NCBI GenBank assembly: GCA_037974965.1
Contig: JBBPFI010000012.1
Span: forward strand, 372,001 to 436,000
DNA from: Dacryopinax spathularia
Lineage: Eukaryota > Basidiomycota > Dacrymycetes > Dacrymycetales > Dacrymycetaceae
Direction of reading: 5' to 3'
Length of the DNA: 64,000 bases
Below, piece after piece: positions 11,452 to 22,294 of this stretch. A program made the translations under genes and the position numbers. Position 1 is the first letter of the stretch, and each line of letters begins with the position of its first letter. The notes under the pieces are model-generated. The model was not told the origin of the DNA. It made no database searches and saw only the letters and a program-made list of their open reading frames with translations.

Positions 11452-13008
11452 CTAGTTGGCCTGGGACTGAGCGGCACCATCTCCTCCATCCTGCCCGCTC
11501 AACCCCACCGCGTTCATCGCCATCCCCAAGCCCAACACCTCCTTCATGACCCTCTCGGGCTCTTGGACGCCAGTATCGTCGAGGGTCTCTTTGAGTCCTA
11601 TAGCATGTAGTTAGTTTAATTTAGAAAATAGTAAGTAGAAAAAAACTTACCAAAGACGAAGGCGATCTTCAAGGCGTCCTTGCCATATGCCTTCAAGAAC
11701 TTCTTGCCGGACCCCTTCACCTTCTCCCAAGCGGCCCTCGCATTCGCCCGAAGCTGGTTGCCGTTCTCGAGGCGGAGCTGAGCGTCCGCGATCGCCTTCT
11801 TGCGCTCCTCCGCAGAACGCTCCTCCTCAGACAACTCCTCCCACTCCTTCTGCCTACCCAACATCGCCTCCGTCCACCCCTCCCTCATACCCTCTGCCCG
11901 CTTCTCCTCCAGAAAACGGGCATTAGCCCGTTTGTACGCCTCGTCGACCTTCTTATTCTCGCTGATCACAGCGAGCGTGCCGGCCACCAACCCTTCGATC
12001 TTACCGAGCGTCTTGGCGCGCTCCCCCTCGACGATGAGTTGAGCCGCGGTGGCATGACGAAGGTCGACCTTGGGCTCGCCAGACCGGTCGAACGTCTCCG
12101 GCTCCAGGCCAAGATGACGGAGGGCGTTGTCGTAGATCTCCTCCTCGGTTGGGACGTGATGGGCGGAGAGGAGCGGCCCTTCGGGGCTGACAGGGCTATC
12201 GGGAGGAGGGTCGGCCAGCGCGGGAGTGAGAGATATCTGGCCAAGAGTCAGTAAGATGACTCACCAGTCGGGCGAGGAAGGGATCCTCATCGCCCAATAC
12301 CATCACATCACTTAGATGTGAGAGGGTATTGGGTGACGACGCCCAATACCATCACATCACTTAGATGTGAGAGGGTATTGGGCGTCCAGGATGAGGGTAT
12401 TGGGCGGCTGCGCCCAATACCATCACATCACATATATGCAGCAGGTATCAGGCGAGCTCGCCCGATACCATCACATCACTCACCTGGGCAGTCTGGCCCA
12501 TCATCTCCATGAGACGCTCCTCCGTCAACGCCCCATCGCCATACCTCTCCTTGTTCGCCTTGAAGAGCATTTTGACGACATAGAGCTGCTCGTTGCTCAG
12601 GACGACATTCCCCGTCGTCTTGTCCCCCTGAGCGACACCCCCTCCCACAGCCTTCGCCCCGCTAGTCTCCCCCCCATCTCCCCCCGCCGATCCGACCACT
12701 TCGAGGCGGATCTTCTCGCCCTTCTTCTTCTTCGGGGACTTCTTCTTTTTGCCGTCGCGCTTGTTAGACGCTGGCACTTCTTTTCCTTTGCCAGAGTAAG
12801 CTGGCGGGCGCGCATTGACGTCGCTGTCCTCCTCGCCAGCGCTGGAGGACGTGGACATCTTCTCCCCCCCAAAGAGAGCGGAGAACGGCGCAGCCGCCTG
12901 CTTGGCGTCGGCGAGGAAGTTGAGGGTCGTCGTCCAGTCGCCTGCGGGCGTCAAGAGCGAGCCGTCGCTATCGTTGTCGTTATTATCGATGCTTGACGTG
13001 GTAGACAT
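11452..13008 (-). CDS. Transposon accessory protein 1, lysine-rich, unknown
   Basis: Exons 13008-12484, 12236-11651 and 11597-11452 join in frame to 418 residues. I do not recognise the family. The N-terminal third is Ser, Asp and Gly-rich. Around residues 85-100 there is a strongly basic run (KRDGKKKKSPKKKKGEKIRL) that looks like a nuclear localisation or DNA-contact region. The middle and C-terminal parts are predicted helical, with charged repeats such as EEERSAEERKKAIADAQLRL. Intron 1 (12237-12483) is unusually long for this window and holds four copies of the dispersed motif; intron 2 is short. It is divergent from the acidic gene at 13671. A role as DNA-binding partner of the transposase is only an inference from position and charge. 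Confidence 0.6.
12292..12480. repeat. Four motif copies inside intron 1 of accessory gene 1
   Basis: Copies at about 12292-12312, 12341-12360, 12412-12432 and 12460-12480, written on the + strand as CCCAATACCATCACATCAC or CCCGATACCATCACATCAC. The first two form hairpins: CCCAATACC at 12293-12301 pairs with 12325-12333 (9 bp perfect), and GCCCAATACC at 12341-12350 pairs with 12374-12383 (10 bp perfect). The host gene's 5' splice site reads CAG then GTGAGTGATGTGATGG, so the intron start overlaps a motif copy. Confidence 0.85.
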
Positions 13009-13670
13009 TCTTCTTGCTGAGGTGGTGGATGTAAATAGAGGAGAGGAGATCGCCAGCGTGACTTAACGATTTGGGTACAAGCGTTGCTACAACCGTGCAT
13101 CTGCCTCCGTCCGCAGCTTCTTCGGTTCCCGAAGTTGAGGTTCCCCTAACTTCGGGCTCGGTGGCAGCCTCGTGTTGACCTTGAGGCTCGGATTCTCGAG
13201 CGATAGAGACATTAATGAGGAGGGTTAAAGAGTGAGCATAGAGGAGGTATTGATAGAACAATAGTAGTGATGTGATGGTATCGGGTGCTCTGGAAGGTGG
13301 AGGTGAAAGTGCTATCGCCCCTGCAGGAGAGCCTTTGACTTGGAGCTGGGACTGAGACCCAGGTACCAATCGTTCTTGTCCATGAGCTTTTTCCTAGCTC
13401 CTTGTCCCAGATATAGCTGTAAATTCATTGTAGAGTCTTTTAGACAATGGAACTAACAATCACGTGATTTGCAAGACCTTGACGGATGCTGTGCTGGCAG
13501 CCCTTACGCTCGAGCTCATCGTCCGCAGTACCCCTCCTCGCCATCTCCCTGAACCACCAACTGCTGACTTGAACCGAACTCACCGAATTACCACTTCTGT
13601 AAGTATTTTTATTCATTTCTGTATTACTACATATACTGAATCATCCTAGAACTCTCGCCAGAGCGATTCG
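13009..13670. other. Divergent promoter region between two transposon genes
   Basis: Non-coding space between the starts of accessory protein 1 (minus) and accessory protein 2 (plus). It holds one motif copy at 13266-13285. I saw no clear TATA box, and I cannot exclude a small 5' exon of the plus-strand gene here. Confidence 0.4.
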
Positions 13671-14804
13671 ATGAACGAACGCCTGATAGGCAATCCGGAC
13701 CCCCCCTGGAGCGACCCAGGCGGCGACATGGAGATGGGTTGTGCTGTTATGGGTGAGCAGAACATATGCCACCGCAGTTAGAATTTCACTCACCTGCTGT
13801 CAGACGGCAATACCGACACCACAACCTATAACCATTTGGGCCCCCAGGGACAAGTAAGCGCAGTCCTTGGGGGCGAAGCCAATGTGGATGATCGCACCAA
13901 TGTCGAGGCCGAGGCTGTTTCCGACCTCGACAGCGAATCGATCCGCGCTGACGCCCGATACCATCACATCACTTTAGCGAGCGCCCGCCTGCGGGGCCTC
14001 GCGCCCGCTACCAGCCTGCGGGGTAGCGGTAGTGCTCGCCTGCGGAGCACTCCGGTCGCCGACACTGCGACCACCACTGAGCCGGCCTGTTCTGCAGGCT
14101 CAGACAACACCAACCTCACGGATCACGCCTCCATCGACCACGACGGCGCTTCCTCACTTCCTGCAGTCCCTGGGACGGAACGTGACGGGCCCGGGGCATC
14201 TGGTTTCCACCACCTCATTGCACGTAACTGTGCTGAGGTCAGCCACTTCAACGTTGGCATCCAGCCCGAGATCAGGAACAATGGATCCCTCACAGCACCT
14301 AGCTCTCCGGCACCGAGCTATCGCACATGGCCCTCCGACTCCGACCACATTGATCATCATATTGAGCAGCAGGGAAGTGAGGAAAACGAGGAGGAAGACG
14401 ATGATGGAGATGAGGACGACAGCGACGAAGACGACGAAGACGACAATGAGGAGGCAGCTCCGGACACCTGCTCAGAGGTTCTCCCGGCTTATCCTTACTA
14501 CGAGAGCCTCCCTCCGCCTTCCTACACTACTTTGGATCCCTACGCTCCCGTTCCCGCGGTCCCCACTCGTACCGTCTCCAGTGTCACCCCTAGGCCTATA
14601 TCGTCCGCGACGGCTTCTTCCCCTCAGCGTCCTTCCCTTCTTCCCTTCCCCCGTTGGAAGCCTGGCAACCAGCATCTACATCTTCCGCCTCTGACAACAC
14701 ACACGGCACCGCTCACATTTGGATGTACTGCCCACGCTACCCAGGGCACAGGAGGACTCAGGCCCTTCCACATGTCAACACGCTTTGTGGATATGCGTGC
14801 TTGA
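13671..14804 (+). CDS. Transposon accessory protein 2, acidic and proline-rich, unknown
   Basis: Exon 1 at 13671-13752 and exon 2 at 13804-14804 join in frame to 360 residues. I do not recognise a domain. A long acidic run (mostly Glu and Asp) covers about residues 210-235. It is followed by tyrosine and proline-rich motifs including LPAYPYYESLPPPSYTTL, which contains a PPxY motif that could recruit WW-domain proteins such as Rsp5-type ubiquitin ligases (inference). The rest is Ser, Thr and Pro-rich and probably disordered. A copy of the dispersed motif at 13953-13973 is read within the open frame as a YHHIT stretch, unless an unannotated intron removes it. A start further upstream is possible. 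Confidence 0.5.
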
Positions 14805-15310
14805 CCTTTGTATCCCATCATGTCAACTGAACTGGCTTGTCTCCTATGGTCTGGTGTAACTCTCCTCTCCCAACCATTTTCATCGCTCCCAACAGTCCCA
14901 TGTGCCTCATTCATTTTCTACCTAGGACGGATTACCGCTTTCTAAGTACATATCGAAAGCGTTGTAACTGTAGCTAGGAGGGACTATATGCCACTAATAA
15001 CACTCGTTCATGAATTTTGTTAACGGGATATCAATTCCTGGCATGGCCGACTCAGCTTTGCACATGTTGAGTAGAACGACAGACCTTCCTCGACCCTATA
15101 GGGGTTCCGCACCAACTCGCCAGCGTGGAGAGTACTGCGACTCTTCTGTTCTTATCAAGCAACCACATCCTATACTTGTCTTCAAGATTACCTGGGACAA
15201 TTGGAATTAGAAGGAGTGTGTCAGATTTAAAGAGTTGTGGAGTAGCAGGGGTCACGGTCAACGGGCGATAATGGTGCGCACAACTTACCTGACTTCATGT
15301 TGCGCGTACT
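14805..15310 (+). other. Space before the transposase, N-terminal exon not resolved
   Basis: Between the acidic gene and the first certain transposase codons. The transposase frame has an in-frame stop at 15290-15292 and no ATG between it and the conserved cysteine motif, so a small 5' exon probably lies here. I could not choose between several candidate ATGs. Confidence 0.35.
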
Positions 15311-18300
15311 GACATCTCGAAGCAGCGCTCTCGGTCGGCAAGTGGCAAAGTGAAGAAGCTCATCGTCCAGAAGGCAACCGAGTCCTGCATTTGTCGCCAA
15401 TGCAAGACACCAGCGAGGCCAGAAGGCCGGCTGTTCACGAAGGAGCAGCTGCGAACTCACCTTCGCTATGCTGCGTCTCGTAACGCATATCGAGCCCAGC
15501 CGTACGAAGATTCCTCCTCGCAGGGGCCTGAGATAGAACCAGAAGACCAGCAGTATACTCAGGAAGGGCATGAATACTTCGACGACGCCATGAACGCAGA
15601 TCCTTTTGAGCCAGGCTCAGAGGAATCCCGTACCGTTGGCGATTGTCGAACGAGGTCCGAGCCCTCCTTCGATGTACATCCACCGCAACTGCTTTGGCCG
15701 AACTCGAGCGAGGGGCAAGATCAGCTTGAGGATGGTGCTGGTCCTTCGCTCGATACCATCACATCACATACATGTGAGAAGATGTCCGACGAGTCGTCCG
15801 ATACCATCACATCAAGTCTCAACCTCTCAACTTCTTCTGTCACTCAGCCAACCCCACCCTCTTCCCCTCCTCCACCTCCTTCCAACCAGCCTCTCGCTCT
15901 TCCTCCTACAGAAGACAATGCTCCTGATCCCATGCAAGTGGACGGAGACTGCGAGGCATCGAGGACCTTCCAAGATACCGAGGACCCCGACTCCGGGATC
16001 TCCATCGCCGACTTGCGCATTCCCTTGTCGCCTGCTCCTCTGCCCAACACGCCAACGCAGGAGCCATGGCTCTGCTATCTAGGTGTACATGCCAATGCTG
16101 CAGTACGTGGTATTGTACTGCTCCTGCTGCATATGCACGCCCGATACCAACTACCTCACATCGCTTGCGCTTGCTTAGCAACGATGTTGTACACCCTTCT
16201 CGAGCACTGTTTCGTCTTGGCCTCGCCCAGCACCTTTACGCCTGCGACAGCTCCGCCCCGAACCCTCCGGACGATGTACAAACGGATGGGGATGTGGGAT
16301 CGTTTTGAAGTCAAAACGCTTTGCCCAGCATGCTGGGAACTACAAGCGCTGGACGAGGAAGAGCTGGACGCCGACCTCTTCGAGGACTTCGGACCTTCCG
16401 ACCAGACCAACTCCTCTCGAGACTGGCAACGCTTCTGCCGGCGATGCAAGGAACCTCTTTACGCCAAAGCAGCCAAATCTGGCTACATTCGACCTCGAAA
16501 GCAAGCCCCATACGACCTATTTTCTCTCCAGCTGACGGAATGTTTGGCACAGCCAGGATATGAAGACGCGTGCGAGAAGTATCTGGACGACAACGACACA
16601 GATGGCGTTTATACGCGCATACAGCAAGGCAGCGTTTGGAGGAACATGAAGTGCCCGGACGGCACTCGTTTCTTTCCACGTTCCCGAACAGAAGCTCTTC
16701 AACAGAGCGAGTTGCGCCTGGGAGTTCTGCTCTCCGTAGACTGGTTTAATCCGAATCAGTCCACGACGGCAGAGTCGCATTCATCAGGCCCGCTCTCCCT
16801 GTGCATTGCAAATTTACCACCTGAACTACGGTATGTTCCTAATTCGCTCCGTGCGTAACATTCGCTCAACCCCTCCAGCTTTCGTGTCCACAATCTCTCA
16901 CTTATCGGCATCCTCCCTGGGCCTCGCGAGCCAACGTGCGAGGAGCTACAACGCTTTCTCCGACCCTGCGTGGACGATCTATTACGCCTTTGGGAAGAAG
17001 GCATCGTCATCAAGACGCCCAAGCACCCACAAGGTGAGCCCTTTACCCAACACCATCACATCACACCAGACGTGTAGGTGTGTGGGCCCTTTGCCCAACA
17101 CCATCACATCACATCAGCTGACTGAAAAGAATACAGGACGCATCATTCGAGTCGCACTCTTGGCTGCGATCTGTGATCACCCCGGCCTTTGCAAGCTCTG
17201 CGGCTTCACAGATCAGCGGCACAATGCTCGGCCATGTACCCAGTGCGAAATCTCCCGCGCTGACATGTTCCAACAAGGATGGAAGGCAGAAGCATATCCT
17301 CTCAGGGACGGCGAACTGCACAAGCGCCGAGCCGCTCGAATGTACGCACTTCAGCAAAGCAACGCGCCAAAAAGCAAAATCGACGATTATTTGAAGCGAT
17401 ACGGCTGTCGGTGGTCGGAGCTTTGCCGGCTCCCCTACTTCGATCCGGTAACCATGGGTGTACTGGATCCCATGCACATGCTCTTACAAGGGTTGACGAA
17501 GACAACGTGGTACCATAACTGGGTGCAAGGCGGAAAGGAGCACGTCAAGGTATTGCGAGAGGCGACTAAGGCAGGAAAGAAGCGGGAGCTGGACGAGATC
17601 CATGAGGTTCTCAGGACGGTGCGTTCCTGGCTACATGCTTGATAGATTGGTGAAGCTAACGCTTGACTCAGTACGAAATGCCTTCTTGGTACGCCAGACT
17701 GCCCACCAAGGTCGGTTACCCCGCAGGAGGGAGCCTTACGTCTGATGAGTGGAGGGCTCTGGCTGTGGTTTACGGCCCCGCAGTGGTGCGTGAGGGAGGG
17801 TGTCGGGCTCGAAGTCCGACACCATCACATCACATCCCCTGCTCACTGCTGACTCGGCCTAGTTGCCTCCTATTCTTATCAAGGCTCATGAGCAGAGTCT
17901 GCTCGAAGATGAACGCAAGGCATTACGGGAAGAGATTTTGGAGGCGAAAAGACAGGCCAAGCAAGCACAGACGGTCCCTCTCCCGTCCAAGACAGAAGAG
18001 CATCTCCCTACGAACAGTGCCGACTCGCTCATACGCGTACACCGGGACACCGCGAAGAACTACTTGAAGCTCGCCACCGTACTGAAGATCTATATGCGCC
18101 GGGAGATCACTGAGAGAGATATCGAGCGGGCTTCCTCGGTGTACCTCGATTTCTTCGAAGAATATGTTCAGGTATGCCTTTCTGCTCGACACCATCACAT
18201 CACAGGCGCTGACGATTTCGATAGATCTATGGGCAATCCAATGTGACTCCAACTTTCCATTGGATCACCCATATGCCGGCCCAGATCCATAGATACGGCC

Positions 18301-19615
18301 CTGTCCATGGATTCTGGACCTTTCTCTTCGAAAGGTTGAACAAGGTCCTCAAGTCAATACAGACAAGCGGGCATAAAGGTGGAGTTGTGGAAGTGACTTT
18401 TGCCAGGGAATTCAAACGCGAGATCAGCTTGACCCGCATGGTAAGTTCGCGCCCACCAGGACTGTTCTCGCTCACTCTCTCCCAGTGCTCTGTGCTGGCT
18501 ATTCAGCAAAGCGACTGGCTGGCGAGATTCTTCGCCAGCCAGATCAAGAAGTACAGTCGCGACATTGCTCGAACGGGGACTCTCGCTGCTATCGCTCTTG
18601 AAGCCGAACAAGAAGCTGAAGAAGCTGGAGAAAGACGATGTGAGCGATCGCGAAATTGTATCCCTTCCGGCACCGGCAAGATGCAATTCCTCGAGGACAG
18701 TACTCAGAAGGCGCTGTTGGTCTGGTATGGCCGACAGTATCCCGATGTTCCTATACGATTTGGAGCCGACGGATCTGCGCCGTGGGGGAGTATTTTCTTG
18801 GCGAACAGAGCGAAGTATTTTCCAGAGCTGCGACTCGATGGCAAGCGCATAGTCACAGCCAACGAGGCCAAGCACAGCAAGTCGGACTCGCTCGTTTCTC
18901 ACCGAGTGTCCTCGGGTTTGCAGTGGGTGGGCGAGCTCAGAGGTTTATTTGAGCATCATCAGACAGGCATTGGGCGACCCCACACTTTCGCCGAGGTAGC
19001 TTGGCTGGTTCCTTTACAGAATACACCCAAGCACGCGGACTTGTATCGTGACTTGTGAGTACATTTCCACCAGATACCATCACATCACTGAGCCTCGAAC
19101 AGCCCAGAGCTCGAGGTCAATTTTTGGGAGTATTGCCGTTACCTTTCTTCCAGCGATGATTGGGAGCCAGACCGCCTGATTCTAGCAGAGGACATCGTGG
19201 GTCCTGCCGCGCGCTGCAAGGTAGAGATTGGCACGCAGACAATCTGGATCACTACGGGCATGAGCAAGGTGCGCATTCACGATTCCGCATTACCCAAGCT
19301 GCTTCTAACTAGTCTTGCTATGTGTAGAGCGGTCGATCATTATGAGCAAGAAGAAGGGGAGTATGAGTTTTTTTTCGATGGAACGTGTATGAAGAGTTTG
19401 AGGGGATGTTTGGATAGGTCTGCCTGTAGGGAGTTGAAGGACAATGAATGGGTGAGTGGTAATCCACGTGCCATAACTTGATGGTGCTTACTGGCGCCTG
19501 ATACCATCACATCACTAACATCATTGGGTAGATTCGTGCATCTCTCGCAGCGACGGGCGAATCATGCGAGCCACCCGCATGTCGACTCCTGGAGGCAGGC
19601 TGTCTACAACCCTGA
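15311..19615 (+). CDS. Tnp2-like transposase
   Basis: Large multi-exon transposase. The N-terminus has a cysteine knuckle (SCICRQCK), an acidic Pro/Ser-rich linker and two further zinc-type pairs (CPACWELQ, CRRCKEPLY). The core carries basidiomycete Tnp2 landmarks in order: LGVLLSVDWFNP, LPPELRFRVHNL then GILPGPREPT, the conserved acid in MGVLDPMHMLLQGLTKTTWY, and the DUF4218-like YGPVHGFWTFLFERLNKVLK. Introns that keep the frame: 16830-16878, 17034-17136, 17619-17671, 17786-17862, 18172-18224, 18441-18506, 19055-19102 and 19452-19531; five of these contain the dispersed motif. The stop is at 19613-19615. The start is uncertain, since no ATG lies in frame before the knuckle. No break was found, so it looks active. 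Its last exon overlaps the tail of the opposing gene. Confidence 0.85.
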
Positions 19616-21315
19616 AGTCTGGCGCGGTAGGGAGCTCGTTCGCCATCCACTTATCGTCGAGCATGAAAGCCCATACCGGCGTCGCCGTGAGAAGGGAGGA
19701 GGTCCGACCAATATCGACGCATTTACCTGCTCGAGTTCCGGCTCTCGATTTCAGGGCTGCCTTCTTCATGTGCTTCGCATGAACGTCCTGATACCACTGC
19801 CATACCTGCGGATGAAAGTAAGTGATCGGCATATATCTGATATATGGCTGACGCACCTCCAGGTCCATCCATTCGGGCCTCTTGATCTCTAGGACGCCGA
19901 ACGGCTCCTCGTCCCTCTCCTCCGTAGTTAACTTACCTGATTTGAACAGACTCTCTCTCCAGGCCGCGTTCTTCGTGTCGTCCTCGTCGCACGACCATTC
20001 ATCACCGACCCAGTCCTCATGCACAAGCGAATCGGCGATTGACTTGTCCAGCTTGTGTGTTTCGCAGAAGCTATCGATCGCTGTTTCCATCTGCTTGGCG
20101 CGCTATGGAAAGGTCAGCCTGCGATCGATACCATCGCATCACAGAAGACGTAGCAAGGTGTTGGACGACTGGGACCCGACACCATCACATCACAGCAGAT
20201 GTGCGAGGTTGCCCCACTAAAGGGGCTCGACACCATCACATCACAGGATGTGATGCTTCGGTGGGCGCGACTGGCATGGAGACAACACTCACTGTAAAGC
20301 GCTTCTGCGACCGACGCTGGGCGCTAGCCTTCCTCTTCTTCGACTCCCCGCCATCCTGCTCCGCCTTGGCCTGGTCGGTCCAAACGGATTTCAGATGCGG
20401 CCAAGTAGCGCGAGCGAGCTCCAACAGAACCGCGGGCTGGAGCCAGCGTTCTCGGTATTCCGCTGGGACATTATTCGGATGGAGCTGGACGAGCAGTAAG
20501 TGATGTGATGGTATCCGGCGCAATGTAGCTCACCTTTTCGTGGTCTAGGACCATCAAGACCGCCCTGGTTTGCAGCAACCGATTGGGAGCCGCGTTGATA
20601 TCGTCGTTGAAGTCCGGCCACAGGAGGTTGGGATCTGCCGGCTTCTGTCCGTAACCCAGGCAAGGCATCCTCTGGTTGACTTCATACCGCATGGCCTTGT
20701 ACATTTGGCTGCGGACTTGGCCCTATTTGTGAGGGTAAGCATCCGTATCTTGCGAACTGCTTGCTCACGTACCTGCAGATATGGCTTGATGGTCACCTCA
20801 TTGACGTCCAACTCGTCTTTCTTCAGCTTTGCTGGATTCGCGACGGTTGAGGAGGGCTGGACAGGGAGCATTGCTGGGTCAGGGTTTGTAACCGTGACCT
20901 TGACAGGTCTCTTCTGTCTCTTGGCCGGACGCTCGTGGACGATGGCTTCGACTAGCTTTAGTCGACGTTCCAGATCGCGAATGTCGGGCTCTGGGGTCGG
21001 ATCCGCCTGGGGATCTTGGGGCCGAGAGGATCTAGGATGGGAGAGGGCGGATGGGTGCGGAGAGGGACGCACAGTGGGTTCGAGTTGGTGGGGAGTGAGA
21101 GCGAGTTTGCTAGAGGGAGGATGGCATGGAGATAAGTGATGTGATGGTATCGGGACGCTGAAGACTCACTCAGTTGCAGGATCTTGACTGCCAGGCGTCG
21201 CGCGACCCGAAGAGAAGCTGTTCACCATGTCTCGGATCCTGGACCTATGCGGCTCTGGGAGACTTTCGATTGAGTCGAGCAACTCCGTTGCTTGGAGGTG
21301 CCTTTCCTCGGACAT
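19521..21315 (-). CDS. Transposon accessory protein 3, unknown
   Basis: Five exons (21315-21170, 21109-20773, 20722-20534, 20484-20293 and 20102-19521) join exactly to 481 residues. I do not recognise the family. There is a basic, Lys/Arg-rich patch near residues 100-125 (RPAKRQKRPVKVTV) and another around residue 275 (SKKRKASAQRRSQKRF), both nuclear-signal-like. A C-terminal globular part contains FGVLEIKRPEW; the E-x-K could fit a PD-(D/E)XK nuclease core, but I see no convincing partner Asp, so this is weak. Introns 1, 3 and 4 carry one, one and three copies of the dispersed motif. A TATA-like TATATAA lies about 60 bp upstream. The 3' end overlaps the transposase gene tail to tail by 95 bp. 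Confidence 0.65.
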
Positions 21316-22294
21316 GGCGAGCGGGGCGACACGAGAGAAAGGGATGACGGGCGTTGGGGGTGAATGGGGGCTTGGTTATATATGAGGTCGCCCGGGAAAA
21401 AAAAGGACTGGGTGGTGGCTTAAAGTAGGGCGCGGTCAGATGAACTGTACATACCTGAAAAGACGGAAATTTAGGTCAATCACACGGGGATTTTACACGG
21501 GCCGAGGAGACCATCAAAGATGGGCTGCGCTAGGGACGTAAAATCCCACTCTGTCGGAACTAGCCTGAGAAAAATATATATTAGGTGCAAAAGCCTATCC
21601 TACGAGGCTATAGTCAGGGCATCTGGCCTATGCCTTAGGATAGTAATAAAAACATCGTTTAAAACTACCTTAAATGTCCCAGGAGAGAAGTCCTGGGAAG
21701 CCTGCCCTGAGCCCAGGTCATATGACCTAGACCCGCCCTTTCAGGCCCTGGGGCAGCGAGACCCTACACGCGGTGAATGCCCCCTCCGGGGTCTATTTCC
21801 TCGGCTGCCCTTCGGCATCCCTATTTGGGACTTATTTCTAGGTAGTTCCCGGCCCATAAGTCTGCATTTATAAATTGAGTTTCTTTAAAAACAACAATAT
21901 CAGCATGCTCAGCCAGAGGAACTCTGTATCAACCAATAATGGGTGCTGCGGCAATCTGTGCTCCTCCGGCACTGTGGCTTGTTGAGAAGAAATGAGTTAG
22001 AGCTTAATTTCTGGGGCATTTTGCAGCTGGGAGTAAGCATCGGCAACCCCCAGCTTGATATTGGTACAGATCCTAAAATCACAAGTTCAGCATTGAGGTA
22101 CCTCTTAACTCAGCAAGTTTTATTTTAGAGCAGGGCACTTCGATTTAAGAACACCATTAGTTGCTATTATAATTGTTTTTGACTATCACTTATTGATGCT
22201 TACACACATTCTCAAGCTCCTTAACTGCGACGCGAGGGGCATTCTAGGCAAAAAGACCCCGGGAGGGCATTCTAGGAATTGCGCTCCCGAGAGA
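21316..22294. other. Right subterminal region of the transposon, no gene
   Basis: Holds the promoter of accessory gene 3 (TATATAA on the minus strand near 21372-21380) and then about 900 bp of AT-richer non-coding DNA. The palindrome AGGTCATATGACCT at 21715-21728 mirrors one near the left end. Two ATTCTAGG-type repeats flank the inner side of the inverted repeat (22250 and 22269). No dispersed motif copies were seen. Confidence 0.45.

Larger units (their letters stand above)
11204..21153. repeat. Dispersed 18-20 bp motif confined to the transposon (more than 20 copies)
   Basis: Consensus GTGATGTGATGGTATYGG, or on the other strand CCRAYACCATCACATCAC. Beyond the two clusters, copies lie at about 13266, 13953, 15750, 15797, 17046, 17093, 17817, 18186, 19072, 19499, 20126, 20175, 20226, 20498 and 21134; a decayed one is near 16141. 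Introns hold about fourteen copies in total, spread over eight of the sixteen introns I placed in the element. Copies occur in both orientations relative to the gene. None lies in the outer 440 bp on the left or 1.1 kb on the right, and I saw none elsewhere in the window. Confidence 0.85.

Noticed and set aside
11204-12480. CRISPR-like array
   Set aside because: The repeats are spaced regularly only in one short cluster, occur in both orientations elsewhere, include hairpins of varying sequence and lie in a eukaryotic transposon.
17034-19531. Motif-bearing introns as introner elements that create introns
   Set aside because: The motif lies at varying places within the introns, in either orientation, and also outside introns; splice sites are not formed by the motif except at 12481. 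Kept only as one possible reading.
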